Notes under the pieces: model-generated
Told to the model about the DNA's origin: nothing
Database searches by the model: none
The model's input: the letters and a program-made list of their open reading frames with translations, nothing else
Source of the DNA: Adiantum capillus-veneris
Lineage: Eukaryota; Streptophyta; Polypodiopsida; Polypodiales; Pteridaceae
Reading direction: 5' to 3'
DNA: 64,000 nt
Assembly (NCBI GenBank): GCA_014529385.2
Contig: CM043971.1
Location: 53,665,209 to 53,729,208, forward strand
Made by a program: the position numbers and the translations under genes
Part shown: positions 11,866-23,277 of the stretch, in pieces
How the letters are laid out: every line of letters begins with the position of its first letter
Position numbering within the stretch: the first letter of the stretch is position 1

Positions 11866-13238
11866 CTATGCATCAATCAATTGGAGCAAATGGTACTTGA
11901 CTTTATGCAAGAAGAAGGTATTGAAGAGGTCACTATTTGCAATGCGGTAATCATGCTTTTGTTGTATGCTGATGATGTAGTGCTTCTAGCACACACTTAG
12001 AAGATGCACAAAAGCTTATGGTTGTCCTTGAGAACTTTTGCTTGCATAGTGGGCTGATTGTGAATGAATCCAAAACAAAGGTTATGCTTGTGAAAACCAA
12101 CCATAAGGAGAAGCCATGCATTGTGTACAACAACGAGACACTTGAAGTTGTTGAGAGCTTTAAGTACCTTGGCCTTGAGGTTCCGTCCAATCACAAGTGG
12201 CATAATGTGCTATGCATCATTTGGAAGCAGGAAAAAGAGCATATTATGCATTTGAGAACATGTGTAATGTGGGAAACATCAAGTGTTGGGTTCTCAAGAA
12301 GTATCTTTTTGATGCATTGGTGACACCGGTTCTGCTTTATTGTGTTGAAGTGTGGGGCGGGAGCATCTCAAAGTCTACTTGGAAAGAGTGAGAATGTCCA
12401 AAAGCGTTTTCTTACAAACTTTCTCCAAGTGAAGACACAAACACCATATATGCTCCTACTTCTTGAGTCGGGATGTCTTCCAATTGAGGTTATGGGCATG
12501 GAAAGGGTTGTGGAGTACATGATAAAGATGCATCAAAACCTCTCACATTGACTTCCTACAATTGCATGGGAAGCAAGCAAAAAAGTTCAAAAGACGCATA
12601 AAAGCAAGATCTTGAGCACGGGATGGATGCAAGACATAAAGAAGTGGTTTGGGAGATGGGATACATTACACTTGCTACATGATGCTTCAATTGACTCCCA
12701 AGTGAATGAAGCTTTTCTACAACACCAATGTATTACGGCTTGGGAGAAATCCGGTGGGTCACGCTTCATACATTACACCACCCATATTGCCCCCAACTAC
12801 AAAACCATGTTCTTCGCTGAAAGAGGAAACCGTACTCACACTTACATGCTTGAGCCTATCCCCTTGTCGGCGATATGCACTATTGTAGCCATTCGGCTTA
12901 GCTCCCATTTCCTTCGATGCGAGACAGGGTGTTGGGGCAATGGAGAAGAGTCAAATCGACTGTGCACATTAAGCTCACTGCAAGTTCGAGAGTCTGAGTA
13001 CCACACACTACGAGAGTGCTCAGCTTTTGGTCACATCCGAACTTGCTTCTCTCACATTTTTTCAGCCATAAGTTAGACCTACACACTTTCCTCTCCCAAC
13101 CAAAGTGTGGGCTCTTCATTGCGACTCTCATCATCACAATTTTGGAGCATTGAAAGTCACTCATCAGCCATACACATACTACATCACATGTAACTTTGGT
13201 CCCATAGGTCATATTTGACCTTCGAGGACAATAAGAAA

Positions 13239-13272
<34 letters not shown>
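11866..13272 (+). mobile_element. LINE copy A: 5'-truncated, with (ATCT)n tail
   Basis: Immediately after the CT tract a frame enters a reverse transcriptase domain, including MLLLYADDVVLLAHT (catalytic YADD at about 11955). A single-base shift near 11995 leads into the ..GLIVNESKTKVMLV.. and FKYLGLEV motifs typical of non-LTR RTs (12018-12323). The C-terminal region (12612-13076) ends the protein. The 3' untranslated part carries TTTGGTCCCATAGGTCATAT (about 13196), also found in LINE copy F and, in variant form, in copy B, and then runs into about eight ATCT repeats (13239-13272) and more CT. The 5' half of the RT and any endonuclease are missing. Confidence 0.8.
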
Positions 13273-13274
<2 letters not shown>

Positions 13275-13362
13275 CTCTCTCTCTCCCTCTCTCTATTTCT
13301 CTCCCTCTCTATCTACTCTCTCTCTCTCCCTCTTTCCCTATCTCTGTCTCTCTTTCCCTCTA

Positions 13363-13426
<64 letters not shown>
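13273..13426. repeat. CT-rich microsatellite left of the Copia element
   Basis: (CT)n with TTTCCCT interruptions continues from the ATCT tail of LINE copy A up to the first base of the Copia 5' LTR. Confidence 0.85.
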
Positions 13427-13431
<5 letters not shown>

Positions 13432-13651
13432 CCATATACATGTGGTAGTGATGTGTGTGAACACATTAGGACGGTCGGGGCATTTTTTCCCTCTTTAGGA
13501 GGTTTTTTTCCCCCGAGCATTGTATATACGCCCATCACTCTAGGGCTATCTATCTTTCCATTGCACACTAAGTAACACTTCTATTGTGTGCCTTGAGCTT
13601 CCTTCGTCTTCTCCAAGCTATGTGCGTTTCTTTGCAACCCTAATTCCAACA
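13427..13651 (+). repeat. Copia 5' LTR
   Basis: It aligns with 18434-18661. The end is ...CCAACA. The first base is C where the 3' LTR has T (TGTTACC), a likely mutation of the TG terminus. Confidence 0.93.
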
Positions 13652-13653
13652 AT

Positions 13654-13670
13654 TGGTATCAGAGCAGGTT
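13654..13670 (+). promoter_or_regulatory. Primer-binding site (initiator tRNA-Met)
   Basis: TGGTATCAGAGCAGGTT follows the LTR after two bases. TGGTATCAGAGC is the complement of the 3' end of plant initiator tRNA-Met and is the usual Copia primer site. Confidence 0.9.
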
Positions 13671-14014
13671 ACGTCCTCCCGAGCTTAGTCGCAAGCTGCT
13701 CCAGCACACGCCTACTCACTTTCTCCGATTTCAGTGAGCTTTGGCAAGCGTTCGCAGGTCGACAAAAATTTTGGGAGAGTTCAAAGAGCCTAGTCTGCTC
13801 AGATTTCTGATTCGGGCTCATTTCGGCCTCCATTTCCACTACAGGCAGGTCTGCACAGGCAATTTTGTCATTTTGTGCAAAATTTTTGTCAGTGTCGTTT
13901 TTTGCATAACAGGTGCCTTACGAGTCTTCTACGGTTTGTGCTATATAGCACGTGTTGTTCCCGCTCTGTTTCTCCTATTTTTGAGCAGTTTTCACATCAG
14001 GTGCAGCATTTACC

Positions 14015-15160
14015 ATGGCTGACAACAACACAGATGTCTTCAAGATGTTTGCTGCTGAGGACAGTTTGGATGGGGACAATTACCCTATGTGGGCTTATAT
14101 GATGCAACACGTTCTTGTGTCAAAGGGCATCTGTAATATTGTGCAAGGCATTGATGTACGTCCTGGTTCTGAGGATGAAGGCGATGTTGAGGATGTTGCA
14201 GGTCTTGCTGTAAGGATTGCTGCTATTAGAGTTGGTTTGCCTACGGTAGAACAAGCTCGTTGGGATGTAAAGGATGCGCAGGCTCTTGCATTGATTGTGT
14301 TGTCTGTGAAGCGCACCATTGTTCCTCACATTCGTTCAACAAAATCTGCAAAACAGGCTTGGGATATACTAGCAGGTCTTTATGCAAGCCGCAATGAGGC
14401 TAAAATTGCTTTGCTTCATAAAGAGCTCGAGTCGAAGATTATGCATGAGGAAGATGATATGGACACTTTCCTTGCTAGTGTCAAGGATATCAATGAGCAA
14501 CTTATTTCTGCAGGTGAAGTCATTTCAGACAATTCCCTTGTGCAGACTGTTCTTGATGCCTTACTAGATTCCTACCAGACTTTTGCTAGTACTTGGAGAC
14601 TGATGACCCAAGGAAATCCTGAAGTTGTCAAGTTTGAAGCATTATGCACATTGCTGTTGCAAGAGTCACTTTTCAGAAAAAACAAAACTAGGCAGCGTGC
14701 AGTTGAACATGCTTTTATTGCTTCTCAAAGAAAGTGTGGTAATAACAGCAATGCGGCCACTTCTTATGGTTCCGCTGCGAGTGGAAAAACTTCTGTTCCT
14801 AATGCTTCTGTTGGCAAAAATTCGTTTGGAAATTCTGGTGATAAGGGCAAAAAGAAAATGCGTTGCCATTATTGTAAAGCTAATGATCACTTGATCAAGT
14901 CGTGTCCTAAGTTGAAGGCCAAAGAGGCTAAGAAGAAAGAGGGTGGTTCCACTGCAAATGTTGGTTCCGCTACAAATGCAGCCATTGTTGAGTCTTTTGT
15001 GAAAGGAGACTGTGTTGCCGATGTTGATGCAGAATGGGCTTTTAGTGCAGAGTGCACTTACAATCCTGCTGTCCATGATGCATGCTTGTCAGTTGTGCTA
15101 CAGATTCACATGTGTGGTATTTCGACAGTGGTGCTACAAAGCACATTACCTCAATCGTGA
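14015..15160 (+). CDS. gag: Copia gag polyprotein
   Basis: The frame begins MADNNTDVFKMFAAED and runs 381 codons. The N-terminal part has the YPMWAYMMQHVL motif of plant Copia gag (DUF4219/UBN2 type), and a zinc knuckle CHYCKANDHLIKSC (C-x2-C-x4-H-x4-C) lies at about residues 283-296. The protein would form the virus-like particle and bind element RNA. The last 25 or so residues are out of frame: the protease sense continues in another frame from about 15090. Confidence 0.9.
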   Translation: MADNNTDVFKMFAAEDSLDGDNYPMWAYMMQHVLVSKGICNIVQGIDVRPGSEDEGDVEDVAGLAVRIAAIRVGLPTVEQARWDVKDAQALALIVLSVKRTIVPHIRSTKSAKQAWDILAGLYASRNEAKIALLHKELESKIMHEEDDMDTFLASVKDINEQLISAGEVISDNSLVQTVLDALLDSYQTFASTWRLMTQGNPEVVKFEALCTLLLQESLFRKNKTRQRAVEHAFIASQRKCGNNSNAATSYGSAASGKTSVPNASVGKNSFGNSGDKGKKKMRCHYCKANDHLIKSCPKLKAKEAKKKEGGSTANVGSATNAAIVESFVKGDCVADVDAEWAFSAECTYNPAVHDACLSVVLQIHMCGISTVVLQSTLPQS

Positions 15161-16349
15161 ATTGTTTACCTCTCTCGAGTGTGTCCCTCATGGGAATTCA
15201 GTCACTTGTGCCAACAATGCCTCTCATCCGGTTCAAGGAGTTTGAAAGATTGTGCTTACTGCTGCAAATGGCAGTTCCTTCACACTTGTTGATGCACTTT
15301 ATGTACCTAGGATCAAGAAGAATCTCTTGTCTGTATCCGCACTTGCTAGACTTGGACTTGTAGTCAAATTTGTGGATGACAGTTGTGCAGTTCATGATAT
15401 CAGTTTTGGTGATGAAATTGTTGCATCTGGCCTTTTGTGTCGTGGGCTGTATAAGCTCACTTTGTATAACAAGTGTGGACAAAATTTTGCAAATGCTGTT
15501 GCAGATTCAAGGGCTATTTCAGATGCAAAACTTTGGCATGCACGTTTTGGTCATTTGAATTTTGCCAGTTTGCTATGTTTGCAGAAATCTGATATGGTTG
15601 CTTCTTTGCCGCCTCTTGAAGCACTTGTCAAACATGTTTGTGAAGGCTGTATTTTGGGTAAGATGCAGCGTTCTAAGTTTCCAAAGTATGGTTCAGTTCG
15701 GGCCACATGTAGGTTGCAACTTGTGCATAGTGATGTTTGTGGGCCCATGCAAACTCCATCCTTGGGAAATTACCTTTATTTCGTGACTTTCATTGATGAT
15801 TACTCCAGGCATGCATGGGTATTTCCACTTAAAGCGGAGTCCGAAGTTTTTATGTGCTTCAAAAAATTTGTGGCTATGGCTGAAAATGTCTCGAAATATA
15901 CTATGGGCACCCTCCGTTCCGATCGAGGGGAGGAGTATATGTCTCATGAATTTAATGCATTTCTGGCTAGTCGTGGGATAAAACACCAATGTACAGTGCC
16001 TTATACACCTCAGCAAAATGGTGTTGCTGAGAGGAAAAACAGGTCACTGACGGAAATGGCACGATGTATGGTCAAAAGTCAAGCTTTGCTACATTCTTTT
16101 TGGCTTGAGACCATCATGTGTGCCACTTATGTACTTAACAGGTGTCCTATGAAAGCTTTGCAGTCTATTACTCCATATGACGCATGGCATGGTAGAAAGC
16201 CTTCTATTGAGCACATGCGTGTTTTTGGCTGTTTGACATATGCTTTGGTGCCACAAACACAACGTAGAAAATTGGATGATAAGGCTATCAAATATATTTT
16301 TGTTGGTTATAGTGCTGAAAGCAAAGGTTACAGGTTGTATCATCCGTAA
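15082..16349 (+). pseudogene. pol: Copia protease and integrase, frameshifted
   Basis: The protease active site YFDSGATKHIT lies at about 15118-15150, one frame away from gag. After a further shift the frame 15252-16349 carries the gag-pre-integrase HHCC zinc domain (LWHARFGHLNF ... CEGCILGK) and the integrase core with catalytic residues in HSDVCGPM, LRSDRGEEY and PQQNGVAERKNR (D, D, E). The C-terminal domain ends at a TAA (16347-16349), after which the same frame continues with VSRDVVFVED, so this stop is a nonsense mutation in pol. Not functional as it stands. Confidence 0.9.
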
Positions 16350-16379
16350 ACAAAACGTATTCTGGTTTCACGGGATGTA

Positions 16380-18410
16380 GTGTTTGTGGAAGATTCTGTT
16401 CAACCCTTGCTATCATGTACTAGAGACAATAATGTAAGCTCACAGGACATTTATGACACTTTGTTGCCTCTTTTCAGTGGTGGAAATACAAATGTAAGTT
16501 CCAATGAGGCAAATATACAGCCTATGGGGGTTTCTGAAAATGTTATAGATCAGCCTATTACTGATGCAGATGTACATGATGTACTTGATGAGGAAAGGGC
16601 TGAAAATGAGCAGGCTAGAGGTATGCCAAAATGGCTGGTGCACACTTTGCGTGACAGTAAATTGGATGCACCTTTGTCTAGTCGTACTCGTTCAGACTAT
16701 CACCATGCATCTTATGCATCAGATTGTTATGATTTGGCTGTGTCTAGGTTACATGATGTTGAGGAGCCTCTGTCTTTTGATGAAGCACAGAATTCAGAAA
16801 ATTGGAAGGCTGGCATGCAATCAGAACATGAAGCACTTATGGAAAATGACACATGGACTTTATGTGATTTGCCTCCTGGCAAAAAGGCCATTGGTACGAA
16901 GTGGGTTTACAAGTTGAAACGCAAGCCAGATGGTGAGATCGATCGCCATAAGGCTCGACTTGTTGCAAAGGGTTATGCACAACAAAAAGGCATAGACTAT
17001 GAAGAGACTTTTGCTCCCACTTGTCGTATGACTACTGTGCATTTTTCTATGTGCATTGGCAACTCATTTTGGTTGGGATGTACATCAATAAGACATTGTT
17101 ACTGCTTTCTTGAATGGTGACATATTTGAGGAAGTTTATGTAACGCAGCCTCGCGGTTTTGTCATAAAAGGACAAGAGAACAAAGTGCGCAGATGTAAGA
17201 AGGATTTGTATGGGTTGAGGCAATCTCCTCACGCTTGGTATGAGAAAGTTGACACTCATTTTGTCAAACAAGGCTTTCGTAACAGTCCAACTGAAAGCAC
17301 ATTGTATGTAAAGCGTGAGGGTGATGTACTTCTCATTGTGGTTCTTTATGTCGATGATTTGGTGATCATTGGACCAAATGAGAGACATATTGCTAAATTT
17401 AAGGCTGATTTGAATGCTACTTTCAAGATGAAAGATTTGGGGCTGCTGCATCATTACTTGGGTATACACTTTAAGCATTACTTTCAAGATGAAAGATTTG
17501 GGGCTGCTGCATCATTACTTGGGTATACACTTTAAGCAGTGTGATGGTCGTATTGCCTTATGTCAGAAAAGTTACATAGAGACATTGCTATGTAAGTTTG
17601 GACTTGAGGATTGCAAAGCTATTGCCACTCCCATGGAAATAGGTTTGAAGTTGAGTCTACATGATGCTGGCAATCCTGCTGATGTCACTCTTTACCAAAC
17701 TGCTATTGGGCTGCCTCATTTATGTATGCAACACGAGGCCAGATATTCAGTTTGCAGTCTCACAGGTCAGAAGATTTATGCATAGCCCAGGGTCTAAGCA
17801 TTGGCAGGCTGTCAAGAGGATTTTCCGCTACCTTAGTGGCACTTTACATCTTGGCTTCTTTTATCCCAAGGGGGGATCATTGCCACCGGACTTACATGCT
17901 TTTTCGGTATTGGGTTGGTTGTTTTGACACGCGAGTGTCCACAAGTGGTTTTTGTTTCATGCTTGGCAGTTCATGTATATCATGGTTGAGCAAGAAGCAA
18001 CCTACTATGGCCACTTCCAGTTGTGAGGCTGAGTACAGGGCAGTCTTCACAGCTACGGTTGAGTGTGTTTGGCTCAGACGCCTTATGGCTGATTTGGGTG
18101 TTGGACAGGACACTGCCAACACTATCTACACTGACGGCAGAGTGCATTGACAGTTGCGAGCAACCCAGTTTTTCATGCTTGCACAAAGCACATTGAGGTG
18201 CATTACCACTATGTCAGGGAGAGGCTCTCAGCAGGAGAGATCAGCTTAGCTTATGTGCCAACACAGGACAACCTTGCAGATCTTTTCACAAAGGCATTGT
18301 CTCGTGAGAAGCTTGAGGCTTTTCACAAAGCTTTGGGCTTACTCCCCTTTGTGACTGATCATGTCCTCAGGGCATGGCATTTCCCTTTACTCATGTGCCA
18401 ACTCTCGTTC
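16380..18410 (+). pseudogene. pol: Copia reverse transcriptase and RNase H, frameshifted
   Basis: The frame 16380-17120 has the RT start (WVYKLKRKPDGEIDRHKARL, VAKGYAQQKGIDYEETFAP). Frame and stop changes near 17040-17100 lead into 17110-17535 with DLYGLRQSPHAWYEK and the catalytic YVDD in VVLYVDDLVIIG. A 61-bp tandem duplication (17418-17478 and 17479-17539) breaks the frame again. RNase H follows in other frames: STSGFCFMLGSSCISWLSKK and SSCEAEYRA at about 17940-18040, and the connection-domain end TKHIEVHYHYVRERL, NLADLFTKAL at 18180-18300. Confidence 0.9.
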
Positions 18411-18420
18411 ACCGCATCAC

Positions 18421-18431
18421 TACAAGGGGGA
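18421..18431 (+). promoter_or_regulatory. Copia polypurine tract
   Basis: The run ACAAGGGGGA stands two bases before the 3' LTR start TGTTACC, as expected for the plus-strand primer. Confidence 0.75.
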
Positions 18432-18433
18432 TT

Positions 18434-18661
18434 TGTTACCATGTACATGTGGTAGTGATGTGTGTGAACACATTAGGATCGCCGGGGCATTTTTTCCCTC
18501 TTTAGGAGGTTTTTTTCCCCCCTGAGCATTGTATATACGCCCATCACTCTAGGGCTATCTATCTTTCCATTGCACACTAAGTAACACTCTCTATTGTGTG
18601 CCTTGAGCTTCCTTTGTCTTCTCCAAGCTGTGTGCGTTTCTCTGCAACCCTAATTCCAACA
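18434..18661 (+). repeat. Copia 3' LTR
   Basis: It begins TGTTACC, ends CCAACA, and matches 13427-13651 over its full length with a few substitutions and indels. Confidence 0.95.
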
Positions 18662-18748
18662 CCTATCTCTCTCTCTTTCCCTCTATTTACTCTCTGTCTC
18701 TCTCTTTCCTTCTATTTACTCTCTCTCTCTCTCTCTCTTCCTCTTTCT

Positions 18749-18836
<88 letters not shown>

Positions 18837-18913
18837 CCTCTTTCCCTATCTCTATCTATTTCCCTTCTCCTCTCTCTCTATTTATCCCTCTCCATTTATC
18901 TCCCTCTCTTTAA

Positions 18914-18963
<50 letters not shown>
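18662..18963. repeat. CT-rich microsatellite right of the Copia element
   Basis: (CT)n runs with TTTCC, ATTTACT and ATTTATC interruptions, like the tract on the other side of the Copia element; the two were probably one tract before insertion. Confidence 0.85.
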
Positions 18964-18964
<1 letters not shown>

Positions 18965-18984
18965 ACAAACTTAACATTTCTATC

Positions 18985-19085
18985 TAACACTCTATCCAAA
19001 CAAGCCGAGCAAAGCAATCATTTCCAAACAAGCCTAGCAAAGCAACCATTTTCAAAGAAGCCGAGCAAAGTAACCATTTTCAAAT
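18985..19085. repeat. 28-bp tandem repeat, about 3 copies
   Basis: The unit AAACAAGCCGAGCAAAGCAA plus CCATTTTC is repeated about three times with single-base variants. Confidence 0.6.
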
Positions 19086-19343
19086 GAACGAGGTATGTTA
19101 TGGATTCTTTTTTTTTTTGTTTACTTTCGATTAATGCATGTGTGGTGCTTTGTTTCGTGTTTACCTCTTTCATTGTAGCATGGTTTACCTTTGGCTAAGT
19201 GGAGCTTCCAAAGACGATGGCCAAAAACCCTCTTCGACAAAACCCCCTTTGGTGCTTCCAAAGACGATGGCAGAAACTTGGACGAAACCCCCTTTCATGA
19301 AACTTGGGAAGCTTGGAGAAGGAGAGAGAGGGAAGGGAGAGGC

Positions 19344-19364
19344 GGGGGGGGGGGGGGGGGGGGG
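19344..19364. repeat. Poly-G tract (21 G)
   Basis: Uninterrupted G run. A second, of 18 G, lies at 19536-19553 after a GT run. Confidence 0.9.
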
Positions 19365-19518
19365 AGCTTGGGAGCGATGCCGGAGAGCAAGAACGCAGAG
19401 TATGCAGGATAAAACGCGGCATACTCTGCCTTCTTGCCTTTTTAAAGCGCTAGGCATTACCACGCCAATTACCGCGGTCGGTCATTTCAAACGGATACAT
19501 GTAAATCCGAGGTTGCAG

Positions 19519-19552
<34 letters not shown>

Positions 19553-19849
19553 GTACAAACCACCCCCTCTATCCTTAGCTATCCATTATTTCTTTTTTTA
19601 GCCTTTTGAGTTTTTTGATGAAGATTTTTAATTTTTATGGATACTTTATTTTGTAGTACTTTTAAATGTTTATTAATTGCATTTTTTAAGTTCTCTTTTA
19701 GTTAAAAATAAATTTAGCACTCATTGTCATTTATTCCCTTCGAGGATAACTTTATGTAATTTTCTTTATGGAATTTAGGGCTTTTCTAATTATTTATTTT
19801 TTAGGACACATAACTAATAAACAACATTTCGCGTGTGCAGGACATCGAC

Positions 19850-20381
19850 TAGGATGATCGTGGTCCCCCTGGAGGCCCTGAGCGCGATCGTTGGCTCAAG
19901 GAAAAACTCCCTTGTCCTTGCACCAAGTGCAAAAGGGCAAACTCGGAGAGATGAGAGCACGACTCACTCGTCACTTGAGGAGGCGTCCCATTGGTCTGTG
20001 TTCGGTGGTGGTGCACCGGCACGCAAGGCCGAATGGCAGAGGCAAGAGTGACTGGGCGATTTTGGGTGCACCGCATGGTGATCCGCTTGTTGACTATACT
20101 TCGACAGCTCCTATGGCCTCTCCGTCACACTTTGAGACAGAGGATGAGCACATGTTTGACATGTGTGATGAGTTATAGCTCATGAGCGCGATGTGTGCGA
20201 GGAGGATTGTCAGCCCTGCACTAAACAGGCTACCGAAACGGAGGATAGATTGATGACGAGTGCCCGAACACCTCTTTACGATGGTGCACGGTACTCGGTG
20301 CTCCGAGCGTCGTTCGAAGTCCTCAACTTGCAAGCAAAATTCAATTGGAGTAATGCAAGTGTCGATGCGCTACTTCTGTAA
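19850..20381 (+). pseudogene. CACTA transposase, N-terminal transposase-associated region
   Basis: One frame gives a Trp-Leu-Lys stretch followed by PCPCTKCKRAN, the Cys-rich signature of the transposase-associated domain. A frame change leads to LTRHLRRRPI and WAILGAPHGDPL, which match the rest of that domain. The next block, about 20193-20381, reads LYDGARYSVLRASFEVLNLQ then KFNWSNASVDALLL, the conserved segment before the catalytic part. Stops and at least two frameshifts break it. Confidence 0.7.
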
Positions 20382-20454
20382 GTATGGAATGTGGCTTTTA
20401 TATACTCTCCACTCTCTTTATGGTGCCATCTTCTAGCAATTATACTAATACACA

Positions 20455-21148
20455 TGCTTGTTGTAATTTGATGGGCAAAATGTTGCCAGAAGATCACCAC
20501 ATGCCTCCAAATCATCGACCAGCTAGATCGTATGTCACTGCACTTGGAATGGAGTATGAGCACATCCATGCGTGCGTCAACGATTGCATGCTATACCGCA
20601 ATGAGCATACACATGCTACCTCATGTCCCGTGTGCGGGGAGGCACGATACAAGACCGGAGTGAGCGGGGTGCACCTACCTCGCAAGGTATTGAGACATTT
20701 TCCATTAATTCCTCGCATCCAACACATGTTTAAAAGCAGGTCTACCGTGGAGCTTCTCGCGTGGCACGCGAAACATCACTCAAATGATGGAATGATGCAT
20801 GTCCCTGTTGATTCACCTGCATGGAGGCACATCGAAACTCAATGGCCAGAGTTTGGGTTGGAACCTCGACACTTGAGGCTTGGATTAGCAAGTGATGGTG
20901 TCAACCCCTTCGGCACTAAGTCTACTTCATGGAGCACTTGGCCTGTGGTGATCGTCAACTACAATATTCCACCATGGGAGACAACCAAGAAGGGCAATAT
21001 ACTTCTTTCCTTGCTTATGCCAGGGAAGTACAAAGTGTCAAATATTGACATCTACCTCGAGCCCCTCATCGAGAAGTTAGAGGAGTTATGGAGATGCATT
21101 CTTGTTGTCGATGTCTCACTTGCAAAGGGGGGAGAGAGGCCATTGTGA
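20455..21148 (+). CDS. CACTA transposase, TnpD catalytic core part 1
   Basis: After a probable intron (GT near 20379) the frame shows MLPEDHHMPPNH, the conserved GMEYEHIHACVNDCMLYRN, the zinc-like CPVCGEARYK, then KVLRHFPLIPRIQHMF, LAWHAKHH, DSPAWRHIETQWPEF, LRLGLASDGVNPFG and WPVVIVNYNIPPWE. These are in the order typical of plant CACTA (Transposase_21) proteins. Its end at 21148 is a frameshift: the ILMWTMYYYPRLGEISG sense continues in the next frame to about 21203, where a GTAACC donor follows. Confidence 0.85.
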
Positions 21149-21298
21149 GGGGAATCCTTATGTGGACTATGTACTACTATCCTAGGCTTGGAGAGATTTC
21201 TGGTAACCCCCTTTCCTCTATCTCTCTCTCCCTCTTTCCCTCTCTCCCTTTAGTTCACTTTGGTTCACTCATCTCTCTAACCATATGATATGTATGTA

Positions 21299-21844
21299 GG
21301 GTTGTCCACATCGGGTCACAATGCATGTCCTATTTGTGGGCCATCGTAGGTGACGGAGAGGCCCGATTCCTTGCGCAAGGTAATCTATCCAAACAACCAT
21401 TGTTTCTTACCCCAAGGGCATAACAAGCACAAGGCTTCAACGAATGGGAAGACCCCTCTAAAGCTCACGATGGTAGATTGGGCAACCATTTGGGAAGAGC
21501 ACCACAACAACAATCCGGCTCCGTGTCCTCCACCAAAAGGTATGTCAAGGTATTCCATATTTTCAAGGCTTCCATATTGGAAGGACTTAAAAATACAACA
21601 CCTCTTGGATCCCATGCACATATTCAAGAATGTAGCCCAAACACTATGGGACCACATTATTGGCAAGAAGGACTCTTTGGGTGAGAGGGAGGATTTGAGG
21701 CTTTTAAAACGTCTCTCCGCCTCTGCTACTCCACGTCGTGCCCCAAATGAAAAGATTGTGCTTCCTAAAGCACCATGGATGTTAGCCAAAGAAGAATTAG
21801 ACAAGGTGAAGGGTACCATTGCCTCTATTCGCACACGAACATGA
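21299..21844 (+). CDS. CACTA transposase, core part 2
   Basis: Following an acceptor at about 21298, the sense is GLSTSGHNACPICG (a zinc-like motif), then after a stop the frame 21350-21844 with HNKHKAST, YSIFSRLPYWKDLKIQHLLD, PMHIFKNVAQTLWDHIIG and GEREDLRLL. This matches the PYW and MHI-KNV segment of the family. The end is out of frame, and the sense resumes at 21848 (LKGAFTKSKKGGSVQLYG). Confidence 0.8.
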
Positions 21845-21847
21845 TAC

Positions 21848-22602
21848 ATGAGGTCGCTAAAGGGAGCTTTCACAAAATCGAAGAAGGGTGGAAGCGTTCA
21901 ATTATATGGGTCGAAGTCCCATGATTGGCACAAGATGCTTCAGGTAATCTTCATACTCCCTATTCTATCTATGGTTTGTGTGTATGATTATCACTCACTT
22001 TTCCTTCCCCTAATTTACATTGTAGTTCATTCTGTGAGTGAGTATGTGTATATGTCGAGACAAGAAAGTCAAGGATGCTATTTTCAAACTAAGAGAGCTA
22101 ATAAGGTACACCACAAGACTCCACTCAACTACACCTTTTTTATGTACAATAATTTCAACTAGCACTTAGTGTGTCCTTGTGTGTTTTCTTGCAGATTTGT
22201 GAGCTCCAAGATGCTATCCCTGCTGCTCAAACACTTGCAACAGAAATTGTGTGTGCCGTTGAAGATGCATTTCTTCAATCGGTCCTTCTTAGTCAAATTC
22301 ACCTCTTGGTTCACGTGGTCGAGGAGATCGCTACATGTGGAGTAGTGCACGCACGATGGATGTTCTTCTTAGAGAGGTTTTTAAAGACTCTCAAAGATTT
22401 TGTGCGGTTACGGTCTCAACCAGAGGCATGTATGGCTGAAGGGTGGATTGTTCAAGAGGCATTTGTTTACATATCAAAGCATTTGGCACAAGTTGATCCT
22501 TCAATGCCTCACATGTGGTCAAACGAGGAAGATGCAAGGATGACTTCACACTTTCCAAGTGGAAAGGGAAAACTACTTAACATGGATATGAATCTATCAT
22601 GA
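21848..22602 (+). CDS. CACTA transposase, core part 3
   Basis: A short exon to about 21944 (KSHDWHKMLQ) is followed by an intron and a frame at about 22195-22602 that reads ICELQDAIPAAQTLATEIV, then QIHLLVHVVEEIATCGVVHA, RWMFFLERFLKTLKDFVR and ACMAEGWIVQEAFVYISKHL. The HxxxH and RWMxxxERxLKxLK patterns are diagnostic of CACTA transposases. Confidence 0.85.
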
Positions 22603-23277
22603 GTGGTCAATAACTTTTGTATTCTCAATGCAAAGATTATGACCAAGTGGGTGGACTTGTGGATAGTGGCAAAGGCAAGGCGTTTGCAAGAGAGGGAAGC
22701 ATGGAAACAAGCACATGGAGGCAGGAGGGCACCCCCAGTGCCTAGACACCTTGCATGTTTCCCATATCTCATTAGTGTAGAGTGGATTCATGAGAGAATG
22801 ATCGAGGCAAAAGCGCGCAGAGAAGGCATCACCAGCAAAGAATGGGAGTATGCACGAGGCTGCGTACTCCCATATACCAAAGGTAGAGTGCTCATATACC
22901 TAAACCATATTGTAACGCTATTTCTTTAATATGTATTTGATAAATTAATATATTTTTCTATTTTGTAGTGCCTTTCCTTTAACTCTATGTGGTCAAAGGG
23001 TCGTCACTTTTGTACGCGCCACATTGACGAGCGTAGAACCACCATGTATTATGCCATCATGGGCAACTTTGACACAAACGATGATGAAGCTAGGTACTTT
23101 GGAACTATTGAAAGGATACTAAAGGTTAATTTTAGAACCTTTCATACCTTCATCTTTGAGTGCAAGTGGTTTGCAAATGTGTCTAGACGACATGAGAATG
23201 GCCTCTACATGGTGGACTCTAGTGTGCATTACACAGGGAGGTATGACAATTTAGTTTTACCGCGCAATTGTGAGTAG
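22603..23277 (+). CDS. CACTA transposase, DUF4216 region
   Basis: The stretch 22603-22890 (WVDLWIVAKARRLQEREAWK) continues the protein after a TGA. The exon at about 22978-23277 reads FCTRHIDERRTTMYYAIMGN, then DDEARYFGTIERILKVNFR and FIFECKWF, the pattern of the DUF4216 domain next to CACTA transposase cores. The stop at 23275 lies at a probable exon edge. Confidence 0.75.

Larger units (their letters stand above)
13427..18661 (+). mobile_element. Ty1/Copia LTR retrotransposon, decayed
   Basis: Two direct LTRs of about 225 bp bracket a tRNA-Met primer site, gag, protease, integrase, reverse transcriptase, RNase H and a polypurine tract, in Copia order. Coding is broken: a frameshift between gag and protease, a TAA at 16347, another stop and frameshift near 17090, and a 61-bp tandem duplication at 17418-17539. 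The LTRs differ at roughly 8 bases plus a few indels, so the insertion is moderately old. It lies between two CT-rich tracts, so it probably inserted inside one. I see no clear 5-bp target duplication. Confidence 0.95.

Noticed and set aside
10785..11950. Two frames of 371 and 383 codons rich in Leu and Ser
   Set aside because: They are a by-product of (CT)n repeats, which have no stop in any plus frame; no other sign of coding.
13654..13670. tRNA gene
   Set aside because: The tRNA-like words at 13654 and 42574 are retroelement primer sites, with no cloverleaf around them.
13422..18666. 5-bp target-site duplication of the Copia element
   Set aside because: The bases beside the LTRs (TCTCT and CCTAT) do not match, and CT-rich flanks make any match uninformative.
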